A stretch of DNA of 53,148 nt, taken from contig CAXXFQ010000004.1 of assembly GCA_963674475.2 (NCBI GenBank), forward strand, positions 1 to 53,148. The letters are read 5' to 3'. A model generated the notes under the pieces. It was not told where the DNA came from. It saw nothing but the letters and a program-made list of their open reading frames with translations, and made no database searches. This DNA comes from CAXXFQ01 sp963674475. GTDB taxonomy: Bacteria; Planctomycetota; Planctomycetia; Pirellulales; Thermoguttaceae. Shown piece by piece: positions 46,244-53,148 of this stretch. Position 1 is the first letter of the stretch. Each line of letters starts with the position of its first letter. Both the position numbers and the translations under genes were made by a program.

Positions 46244-46520
46244 TCAGACATCGAGCAATGGCCCGATGTGGTCGAGAGCGCCCAACTCCTCCGCACCGCA
46301 GAGAAACGTGTTCCTGGCACACCGCATCGTACAGATGTCCGGACAGCCTCCGTGCTTCCCTCGCAAGTCGTAGACGGGCGCCATCTTGTGACATGCAATG
46401 GCCGCCCACTCGGTATCGGCTACGTTGAAGTGCCGGCAAGGGTGGAACAGAACGCCAGGTGGATCGATGTTGGACTGGAGAGGTGGAAGGTCGGAGTCTT
46501 CCCCAAGAGCCCGATCGGGC
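46244..46520 (-). other. Unidentified coding-like fragment, Cys/His-rich
   Basis: The open frame reads PPGVLFHPCRHFNVADTEWA, then CHKMAPVYDLRGKHGGCPDI and CTMRCARNTFLCGAEELGAL, with regularly spaced Cys and His that could bind zinc. The upstream part of the frame (to 46855) is antisense to the small lipoprotein and is not believable. No family recognised; it may be a fragment of a gene lost from the element. Confidence 0.3.
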
Positions 46521-46662
46521 AAGCAATCAACTACGCGCTGTCCAACTGAAATGGCCCGACTCAATAGCGGCGCGGCAGATGGCAGGGATCCCAGCGTCGC
46601 GGACAGTAGCGACGACAATAAGCGGTGGCCATGGAAGCCGTGTGGCCACGTTCCGCGAGCGG

Positions 46663-46875
46663 TTACGGCTGCACTTCCGAGCAGTCGACCAACTCGCCGT
46701 TGCGATAGCAGAGCGTTTCCGTTGTCGTGGGCATGGTCAGGTCGCGGAGCAGCCAGCCGGCGCCTAAGGTCGTCAGATGCGATCCAACCAGCCATTCCTT
46801 GCAGCCGGTCGTCGTGCCCAGCAGGGCGGTGGCCGCGAGGGTCGCCACAAGCCATGTCGTGATTCTGCGTTGCAT
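46663..46875 (-). CDS. Small lipoprotein (70 aa)
   Basis: ATG 46875 has AGGAG 6 nt upstream; the longer open frame from 47019 is not supported. Signal and lipobox TTWLVATLAATALLGTTTGC (Cys near 25). The mature part is KEWLVGSHLTTLGAGWLLRD, ending TETLCYRNGELVDCSEVQP with two cysteines that could pair. It lies 95 bp downstream of the giant surface-protein gene on the same strand. Function unknown; I recall similar small proteins from planctomycetes. Confidence 0.7.
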   Translation of the reverse strand: MQRRITTWLVATLAATALLGTTTGCKEWLVGSHLTTLGAGWLLRDLTMPTTTETLCYRNGELVDCSEVQP

Positions 46876-46969
46876 TCTGAGCTCCTGTCGCCGGATTTGG
46901 CGGTTTTCTCTCATTCCCGGTCGCGTTTCGCCGGTGCCGTTCCGTGTCGGGCGATGGCCGGCACGAATA

Positions 46970-49900
46970 CTACGGCGAAGACGTCGGACTGGGAGGTTCG
47001 ACACTACGGGTCCGGCCATGCCGCTTCAGGCCAACCAGCCCGAGCAGTACGAAAACCGGTGTGATGCCCAGCACGCCGCAAGCATGAATTGGCGTGATGG
47101 TTTCGATGATGATCCACTCAACATCTTCGACCTCAACCTCGGCCGTGGTTTGGGCGGCAGTCGGCGTGGGAATTTCTTCACTGGTGGTGCTTGCGTATAC
47201 AGCGACCTTGCCGGCCACGAGCGTTTTGAGCACCAACTCGAACTGAACATCTTCGCCAGGGATCACGTCGCCGATCTCCATCGTGATCTCGTCAGCTTCG
47301 ACTGAAGCGTTGAGCGGCGCGGCTTGAGTGGTCTGGCTCGCGATCCACCACGCGGAGACGAACTCCGTGTTCTCGGGCAGCGGGACGACCAGCAGCACGT
47401 CAGTGGCCCTACCGTCACCGACATTCTCCACCGAGACGCTAAACGTCACCTCGCTGTTGACGTAGGCATCCTCGGCCGGTGCCTCGATCCGCACGCGGAG
47501 GTCAGGTGCGGTATCGGGTGCCGGTGTTGTCTCTTCGGCCGCGGTTGTGAACGTGACATCGTCGCCATACGCCGTGCCGACGCTGTGTGTTGCGTAGGCC
47601 GCTACATAGTAAGTAGTGTCCGGGCTCAAGCCGGTGATGGTGCTTGTGAAAGCACCGGTTCCGGTGCCGTCGGTCGTGTGGTCATTAATGGTGGTCGGAT
47701 TGGCTAATGTACTCCAGCACACGCCTCGTGCGGTTACATCGTACCCGCCGTCACTGGTTACGTTACCACCGCAGTCGGCCGTTGTGGTGGCGATATTGGA
47801 TACTGCCGTCGTCGCGACCGTCAGTGGTGCATCGTCGTCAGTAATGGTGGCGGTGTGTACGTCGGTAGTGCCCTTGGTTGCGTTGGTCGGCGTGCCCATC
47901 GTAACGATCACTGTCTTGTCCAGTTCATCCAGCGTATTGTTCACCACTGTGATGGTGACGTCAGCCGTCAGACTTCCAGCCGTGATCGTGACCGGACTGG
48001 CGGTGATGGTGTAGTCGGCCGGATCGGCGGCCGTACCGCCGAGCGTGTAGGGCACCGTCACGTCCAGACCGGACGCCACTGACAGTTCGGCAGTGACGGT
48101 CATCGTGCCCACGTTCTCGGCAGCGCTCTGGGCTGCCGCGGTGAACTGCACCGTCGGGGTGGCTGTCGTGAAGCTCTCATCGTTGCCGTATGCCGTGCCG
48201 GCGCTGTTGGTGGCGTAAGCACGGACGTGGTAGGTGGCATTCGCACTCAAGCCGGTGATACTGCTGATAAACACACCCGTGCCGGTGCCGTCAGTCGTCG
48301 TGCTGTCCGCCGTGGTTGGATTGGCGGACGTACTCCAGCAGACGCCGCGGGCAGTTACGGCGGCCCCGCCGTCGGTGGTGACGTTGCCGCCCGACGTTGC
48401 CGTCGTCGTGGTTACCTCCGAGACGGCTGTGGTCGTCACGGTTGGCGGCGCGGTGACTGACACGTCGCGCGTGTCCGTGAACTGCACCGACGGATCACCC
48501 GCCATGCCGCCGTATTCCACGACATATCCGTCAAGGATGGGATCGTCGGGAAGATCGTTCCACTTCCCGCCGCCGGAGGAGTAAATCTCGGCGTAGTGCT
48601 CGTTGCCGCCGCTGTTGTTGGGTTCCCCGGTATTCCAATTGGCGAACTGCCCGCCCACCGGCGTGCTGTCGTCTGAGAACTGCGTCCCGGACTCGGGGCC
48701 GGTCACCCATTTCCAAACGTCCTCTACGGCTTCATCACTGCCGCCAATCCATGCATCCGCAGCCAGCTTCTGTGCAATGAAGTCATTTTCCAACTGTGAG
48801 GTGATGGTGGCGAGATAGCCTTGCATGCCGAACAGTGCGCTGGCGGCCGCGGCGTCCCGGGCATCGCTCCAATTGATGTTCGTACTGGCGACATACTCGT
48901 AAAAATGCTCGGTGCCGCTATGTGGAATTGCTCCACCGGCGGTGAAGGCGATCGTCCGTGTGTCCAGGCTAGCCGAACTCGAGCTGAATGTGACCGTGCG
49001 CAACAGAGTCTGCCAATCGGCGGCGCTGGCAGTTCCGCTGAACGAGAGGATGCCGGTCGCACCAACGTACGACCCCGAGACGCCGCCGGGCAGCGCACCG
49101 GTGTACGCAAGCACGTCACCCGTGGAAAAGTTCCCCGTGATACTGACCATGAAGTCGGTGATGTCGCTGGCGGCGATTTCGACGTCAGGGTCCACGATCC
49201 CGTCGTCTCCACCGATGGCATACGCCGCGGAACCGTCCGAGGTTGTCACGGCGATTCCCGCCGTGAACTCGACGTCGTTGCCATAGCTGGTATCTTCGCT
49301 GTTGGTGGCGTAGGCCCGGATGTGGTAGTTGGTACCGGGCGAGAGTCCCGTGATGCTACTGGTGAACGCGCCGGTCCCGGTGCCGTCGGTCGTCTTGTCG
49401 TCAGCGGTGGTCGGGTTGGCGGACGTACTCCAGCAGACGCCGCGGGCGGTCACGCTGAGGCCGCCGTCGGTGGTGACGTTGCCACCCGACGTTGCCGTCG
49501 TCGTGGTTACCTCCGAGACGGCGGTTGTAGTCACCGTCGGCGCCGTCGGCGGCTCGCCCGTGTAGAGACGACCACTGTAGGCCCCCACGATCAGCTTCGT
49601 GCCGTCCGACGAACTGGCTGCGGTCGCCCAGTTGCTGTCCACATTGCCCGCCGGCTGACGCTCGGTCCAGTTGGCTCCCGAGTCGGAAGACGTGTAGAGG
49701 CGACCGCCGTAAACCCCCACGATCAGCTTCGTGCCGTCCGACGAACTGGCTGCGGTCGCCCAGTTGCTGTCCACATTGCCCGCCGGCTGACGCTCGGTCC
49801 AGTTGGCTCCCGAGTCGGAAGACGTGTAGAGGCGACCGCCGTAAACCCCCGCGATCAACTTCGTGCCGTCCGACGAGCTGTCCGCGAAGTCCCAGTTCTT

Positions 49901-52474
49901 GTCCACATCCCCCGCCGGCTGACGCTCGGTCCAGTTGGCTCCCGAATCGGAAGACGTGTAAAGGCGACCGGGGTAAATCCCCGCGATCAGCTTCGTGCCG
50001 TCCGACGAGCTGTCCGCGAAGTCCCAGTTCTTGTCCACATCCCCCGCCGGCTGACGCTCGGTCCAGTTGGCTCCCGAATCGGAAGACGTGTAAAGGCGAC
50101 CGGGGTAAATCCCCGCGATCAGCTTCGTGCCGTCCGACGAACTGGATACGAGGTCCCAGCCCTTGTTCGCATCCCCCGCCGGTTGACGCTCGGTCCAGGT
50201 GGCTCCCGAATCGGAAGAGGTGTAGAGGCGACCACCGCCAACACCGACGATCAGCTTCGTGCCGTCCGACGAACTGGCTGCGCCTCTCCAGTCCTTGTCC
50301 GCATCCCCGGCTGGCTGACGCTCCGTCCAGTTCGCTCCCGAATCCGAAGACGTGTAGAGGCGACCGCCGTAGACACCCGCGATCAGCTTCGTGCCGTCCG
50401 ACGAACTGGCTGCGACGTACCAGCCCTTGTTCGCATCCCCCGCCGGCTGACGCTCGGTCCACTTGTAGCCGGCGATGGGCATCGTCGAGCCGGTGATGAT
50501 CGTCTTCTGCTCGCCGTAGCTGGTGCCCTCGCTATTCGTGGCGTACGCGCGAAAGTAGTAGTGCGTACTCTCATCCACGCCGGTCACTTCGCTGGTGAAT
50601 TCGCCGGTGCCGGTGCCGTCCTCGGTGTAGTCGTCGTTGTCGATGTCCGGCGTGCCGGTAGTGTTCCAGCACACACCGCGCGCGGTCACGTCGGCCCCGC
50701 CGTCATCGGTTACGTTGCCGCCGGCGTCAAAGCCGCTCGCGCCGTTGAGCGTAGCCGCCGTCGTCGTCACCGTGGGTACATCAATAAGGGCGCCATTGAA
50801 TTCATAGGCACCAATATCCGTCGCGTCAGGCCTGGTTGCGCCACGCTGGTCAGTGGAAGGAACAGCAACTCCATTGTTGGCTGTGTCATTACCCGCGTTT
50901 ATGGCAACACTGCCCGCTGATAATGCCAGAGTCTGAGTTGGGCCACCGTTGGCGGCGAGAGATTGTGTTGCCTGGCCTGTGCCAAACAAATTGGCTTGGT
51001 CACCAACTATACAGCCGTCCACTCCATCAGAAAATACTGCGGAGCTCTGAGTCTCTATAATGTTGTAGCTATTATTGACGGTCGTACTGGAGGTACCATA
51101 AAAATCGTCAGTTGTTCCCGCAGTAGAAGCATTATTGGCAATCATGCTGTTTTTAATATAGACGGTCCCTGTCCCAACAGATGCATAACCACCCGCACCA
51201 TCGACTGCCGTATTGTTGGCAATAGTACAGTTGGTCATCGTGAGATCAGCATTATGCTTGCCCACGCCGCCAGCACTCCAGAAGTGCTCAGAAGCAATAG
51301 AGTTATTGGCGATCGTGCAGTTTGTTAGGATCGTTGTGCCATAGGTATAAATTCCACCACCACTAAATGCATTAGTCTGGGTTGCACTATTTCCGCTGAT
51401 TGTAGAGTTGTTTACCGTTAAAATGCCTCCGGCTATGTTGAGTATACCACCCACCCCCTCACCTCTATTGCCAGTTATAGCACAATCATTCATCGTCAAC
51501 GTACCACTGTTAAAGCAACCCGTCTGTCCATGCCGGATTGTGATACCGGACATATTAACAGTATGGCCATTGTCAATGGCAAAAACCGAGTAAGTGGCCG
51601 TATTGGGATTGGCATTGGCCTGTACGATGGTATTCTGGGCGCCTCTACCTGTCATCGTAAGACTCTTATCGATCGTTATTCGAGACGCAAGAGTGATCGT
51701 GTAATCCGCGTCAAAAGTAATCTCTTCGCCACTTCCTAGATCATTAAGGGCCTGTCTGAGAGAACCGGGTCCGGAGTCGTTGTTGTTGGTTACGACCTGA
51801 TCGGCGAGGTGATATTCGTAGCCGTGAATAGTCATCTGCTCAGCTTCGATTTCACCGCAGTGGAAATCCAGATGCCAGTTTGCTTCCAATCCTCCCGTAT
51901 CAACAGTCGAAGCTGCCACATCAGCGTCTGTCAGATCGGCAAGATTCTCTACGAAGGCCTTGCCGTGATCCGAGGCGGCAATGTGACATCCGTAGAGCAG
52001 AATATCACCACCTTCAGATAGTGCGTGCCCCCATGAAGCTATTCTATCAGGATGTGCTGTGAGGTATTGGGAATCGATGAGTGTACCGTTCAGAACAAAA
52101 TAGCCCTCGTTACCGTGGGAGATTATCCTGATTGTGTCAATGCTCGACTTATCTGCCAGGTAATCGGTAAGTTCCTGGACCCCGTCTTCGCCCGAGGTCA
52201 GATAGACGACTGCAGCATTCTCGGGAAGGTCATCGATAATGTCTTCTGAGTTCAAGACTGAAGAGTTGATGAAAACCACATCAAGATGTCCGCTATCCTC
52301 GACCTGTTCAGCTCCGATGAGGAAGTCATCGAAGCCGTCGTTGATTACGTTGCCGGCCGAGAATCCAGCCGAGCCGACATAGTCCCAGCCGGCCCGCGCC
52401 GTCGGGCAAACGATGGCAAAGCTTAGAAGAGTTGATAATGCCAACATCCGTCCGCGTAAAGAATCCCGTTTCAT
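46970..52474 (-). CDS. Giant cell-surface protein: DUF4347, beta-helix, 43-aa repeats, C-type lectin, Calx-beta, C-terminal anchor
   Basis: About 1834 aa, intact. ATG 52474 follows a poor ribosome site; an upstream TTG (52492) is in frame. Order: signal peptide (LALSTLLSFAIVCPTARAGW); DUF4347 (about 64-210, with TIRIISHGNEG and GDILLYGCHIAAS); right-handed beta-helix (about 225-560, NCTIANN-type strands, ending DATDIGAYEF); Fn3-like module; seven WTERQPAGD repeats (about 670-975); Fn3-like module; C-type lectin (about 1186-1325, NWNTGEPNNSGGNEHYAEIY); Fn3-like; Calx-beta (about 1441-1545); Fn3-like; DUF11/CARDB-like domain; and a tail CGVLGITPVFVLLGLVGLKR, a Cys-Gly, hydrophobic, basic pattern like sortase-type anchors. 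Probably an adhesin. Confidence 0.88.
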   Translation of the reverse strand: MKRDSLRGRMLALSTLLSFAIVCPTARAGWDYVGSAGFSAGNVINDGFDDFLIGAEQVEDSGHLDVVFINSSVLNSEDIIDDLPENAAVVYLTSGEDGVQELTDYLADKSSIDTIRIISHGNEGYFVLNGTLIDSQYLTAHPDRIASWGHALSEGGDILLYGCHIAASDHGKAFVENLADLTDADVAASTVDTGGLEANWHLDFHCGEIEAEQMTIHGYEYHLADQVVTNNNDSGPGSLRQALNDLGSGEEITFDADYTITLASRITIDKSLTMTGRGAQNTIVQANANPNTATYSVFAIDNGHTVNMSGITIRHGQTGCFNSGTLTMNDCAITGNRGEGVGGILNIAGGILTVNNSTISGNSATQTNAFSGGGIYTYGTTILTNCTIANNSIASEHFWSAGGVGKHNADLTMTNCTIANNTAVDGAGGYASVGTGTVYIKNSMIANNASTAGTTDDFYGTSSTTVNNSYNIIETQSSAVFSDGVDGCIVGDQANLFGTGQATQSLAANGGPTQTLALSAGSVAINAGNDTANNGVAVPSTDQRGATRPDATDIGAYEFNGALIDVPTVTTTAATLNGASGFDAGGNVTDDGGADVTARGVCWNTTGTPDIDNDDYTEDGTGTGEFTSEVTGVDESTHYYFRAYATNSEGTSYGEQKTIITGSTMPIAGYKWTERQPAGDANKGWYVAASSSDGTKLIAGVYGGRLYTSSDSGANWTERQPAGDADKDWRGAASSSDGTKLIVGVGGGRLYTSSDSGATWTERQPAGDANKGWDLVSSSSDGTKLIAGIYPGRLYTSSDSGANWTERQPAGDVDKNWDFADSSSDGTKLIAGIYPGRLYTSSDSGANWTERQPAGDVDKNWDFADSSSDGTKLIAGVYGGRLYTSSDSGANWTERQPAGNVDSNWATAASSSDGTKLIVGVYGGRLYTSSDSGANWTERQPAGNVDSNWATAASSSDGTKLIVGAYSGRLYTGEPPTAPTVTTTAVSEVTTTTATSGGNVTTDGGLSVTARGVCWSTSANPTTADDKTTDGTGTGAFTSSITGLSPGTNYHIRAYATNSEDTSYGNDVEFTAGIAVTTSDGSAAYAIGGDDGIVDPDVEIAASDITDFMVSITGNFSTGDVLAYTGALPGGVSGSYVGATGILSFSGTASAADWQTLLRTVTFSSSSASLDTRTIAFTAGGAIPHSGTEHFYEYVASTNINWSDARDAAAASALFGMQGYLATITSQLENDFIAQKLAADAWIGGSDEAVEDVWKWVTGPESGTQFSDDSTPVGGQFANWNTGEPNNSGGNEHYAEIYSSGGGKWNDLPDDPILDGYVVEYGGMAGDPSVQFTDTRDVSVTAPPTVTTTAVSEVTTTTATSGGNVTTDGGAAVTARGVCWSTSANPTTADSTTTDGTGTGVFISSITGLSANATYHVRAYATNSAGTAYGNDESFTTATPTVQFTAAAQSAAENVGTMTVTAELSVASGLDVTVPYTLGGTAADPADYTITASPVTITAGSLTADVTITVVNNTLDELDKTVIVTMGTPTNATKGTTDVHTATITDDDAPLTVATTAVSNIATTTADCGGNVTSDGGYDVTARGVCWSTLANPTTINDHTTDGTGTGAFTSTITGLSPDTTYYVAAYATHSVGTAYGDDVTFTTAAEETTPAPDTAPDLRVRIEAPAEDAYVNSEVTFSVSVENVGDGRATDVLLVVPLPENTEFVSAWWIASQTTQAAPLNASVEADEITMEIGDVIPGEDVQFELVLKTLVAGKVAVYASTTSEEIPTPTAAQTTAEVEVEDVEWIIIETITPIHACGVLGITPVFVLLGLVGLKRHGRTRSVEPPSPTSSP
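49565..50460 (-). repeat. Seven 129-bp tandem repeats in the surface-protein gene
   Basis: Each unit encodes 43 residues of the form WTERQPAGDxDKxW..ASSSDG, TKLIAGVYGGRLYTSSDSGA. Adjacent units at 49657-49785 and 49786-49914 are nearly identical. The pattern resembles BNR/sialidase-type propeller blades (SxDxGxxW), so seven blades could close a propeller. Confidence 0.8.
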
Positions 52475-52492
52475 GGTCGTCTCACTTCGCAA

Positions 52493-52960
52493 GCGTTACC
52501 GTCTTCGGGTTCGTGAGTCTCCGTCGTGTCGTCTTACGGCCTCGCCACGCCCTGCCGGTCACTGAACGCCGAATGGGCAGCCGGCAGTCCGTTCGGGCCA
52601 GGCAGGTCATCCGTAGCGTGTACCATCGCGTACTCCCGTCTATCGCAGCGGCGGGTGGCCATCAGCTCACCTCGTTCAGGACGTGCCGCGCGGCTGCGCC
52701 CGCACCTCCCCCACAGAGGCAGTCGCTTTCCGGCACAAGAACTGTTATCGGAGACTTGTGGCAGCCCGAGGGTCGCCTCCGATCCGCACCACGCACTTCT
52801 TGCGCACGCCGCGACCGCAGCGTTTCGCTGGTATGGGATTTAAGCAGTGTCTCCAACCGAGAGTTGTGTCAGAGTTGTGTCCAGACTACCCTGAGAACAG
52901 TCCGAAACCAGTCTGAAGCCCAGTGCGCACTCAGTACGTAATCCCTTGTAGCGCAATCCG
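52493..52960. other. Intergenic region upstream of the surface-protein gene
   Basis: No gene, repeat or clear promoter recognised in about 470 bp between the surface-protein gene and the IS630 fragment. Confidence 0.5.
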
Positions 52961-53146
52961 TTAACCCTTGTCTCGCCGTGGATTACGTTTCCGCTTACGC
53001 GGCTGCGTGAACGTTCGCGCCAAATGTGGCTTGAGCCCGTTCGCTTTCCAAACGCGATGAACCATCGATTGGCTGACGCCGAGTTTCTTCGCCAAAGACC
53101 GCGTGCTCCAATGGGTCGCGTTCGACGGCCTTTCTTTCGTCGTCTT
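52961..53146 (-). pseudogene. IS630-family transposase fragment (N-terminal HTH)
   Basis: 62 codons reading KTTKERPSNATHWSTRSLAK, KLGVSQSMVHRVWKANGLKP, HLARTFTQPRKRKRNPRRDK-G-stop. The THWS-RSLAK-LGVS-S-V-R-WKA-GLKPH pattern is the DNA-binding region of IS630 transposases. In intact members a DDE domain follows; here a basic tail and stop replace it. The upstream part lies beyond the window edge. Confidence 0.75.
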
Positions 53147-53148
53147 CT

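Noticed and set aside
45689..46549. Plus-strand open frame of 286 codons after the transposase
   Set aside because: Low-complexity shadow composition, antisense to the excisionase-like gene, and no recognisable domain.
49565..50460. Regular repeats considered as a CRISPR array
   Set aside because: The units are 129 bp, continuous, and encode protein; there are no unique spacers. No CRISPR or cas genes were seen anywhere in the window.
48821..50920. Long plus-strand open frame of about 699 codons
   Set aside because: It is antisense to the giant surface-protein gene. Its composition is Arg/Gly-rich shadow sequence, and it owes its length to the 129-bp repeats (length divisible by three).

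Overview
The window looks like a chromosomal piece of an uncultured planctomycete (Phycisphaerae-like). The indicators are dockerin-type Ca-binding repeats at the N-terminus of an Rhs protein, a PEP-CTERM protein, the CxxCGY-LRG-CPECG zinc-ribbon membrane family, an ECF sigma factor next to a Ser/Thr kinase with a GGQG P-loop, giant secreted proteins built from repeats, and many decayed insertion sequences. Many single-gene alignments are broken by +1/-1 changes in short homopolymers (asparagine synthase, methyltransferase, two glycosyltransferases, IS66, kinase, STAND ATPase, TauE, cinA). I read these mostly as sequence or assembly errors, not real decay.

Layout. 1-4015: the end of a polysaccharide cluster (asparagine synthase, methyltransferase, GT2, GT4). 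4234-5063: tRNA-Phe, tRNA-Ala and a truncated integrase. 5179-7326: a stray rhs fragment and an IS66 element. 7398-21522 (all minus strand): the main feature, one full-length Rhs protein (1636 aa) followed by five orphan Rhs tips. Each tip ends in a different C-terminal domain after the DPxG(L/M) boundary and is followed at once by a different small gene. This is the architecture of a polymorphic-toxin array with silent toxin/immunity cassettes.

21641-26262: an ECF sigma factor and a membrane Ser/Thr kinase-TPR protein, flanked by two minus-strand exported-protein genes (rhs and a secreted protein) that share an upstream sequence block, possibly the promoter of this sigma factor. 26348-28357: a decayed toxin-linker-like remnant and an intact IS1182-type transposase. 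28565-36120: an SDR oxidoreductase, a zinc-ribbon membrane protein, an HTH protein, the glycogen branching enzyme, two coupled lipoproteins, a TauE/SafE permease with an RHH repressor-like gene and a palindromic operator, and a PEP-CTERM protein.

36696-39328: a two-gene STAND (NB-ARC-like) ATPase-TPR conflict system in which both genes carry the same short adaptor motif. 39503-43372: cinA, a secreted TPR protein and a lipoprotein. 43685-46141: tRNA-Ser, an integrase N-terminus fused to a transposase, and an excisionase-like HTH protein. 46663-52474: a small lipoprotein and a ~1834-aa cell-surface protein (DUF4347, beta-helix, seven 43-aa repeats, C-type lectin, Calx-beta, C-terminal sorting-type tail). 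52961-53146: an IS630 fragment.

All assignments come from reading translations and repeats by eye; no database search was run. Toxin and immunity roles are inferred from gene architecture.
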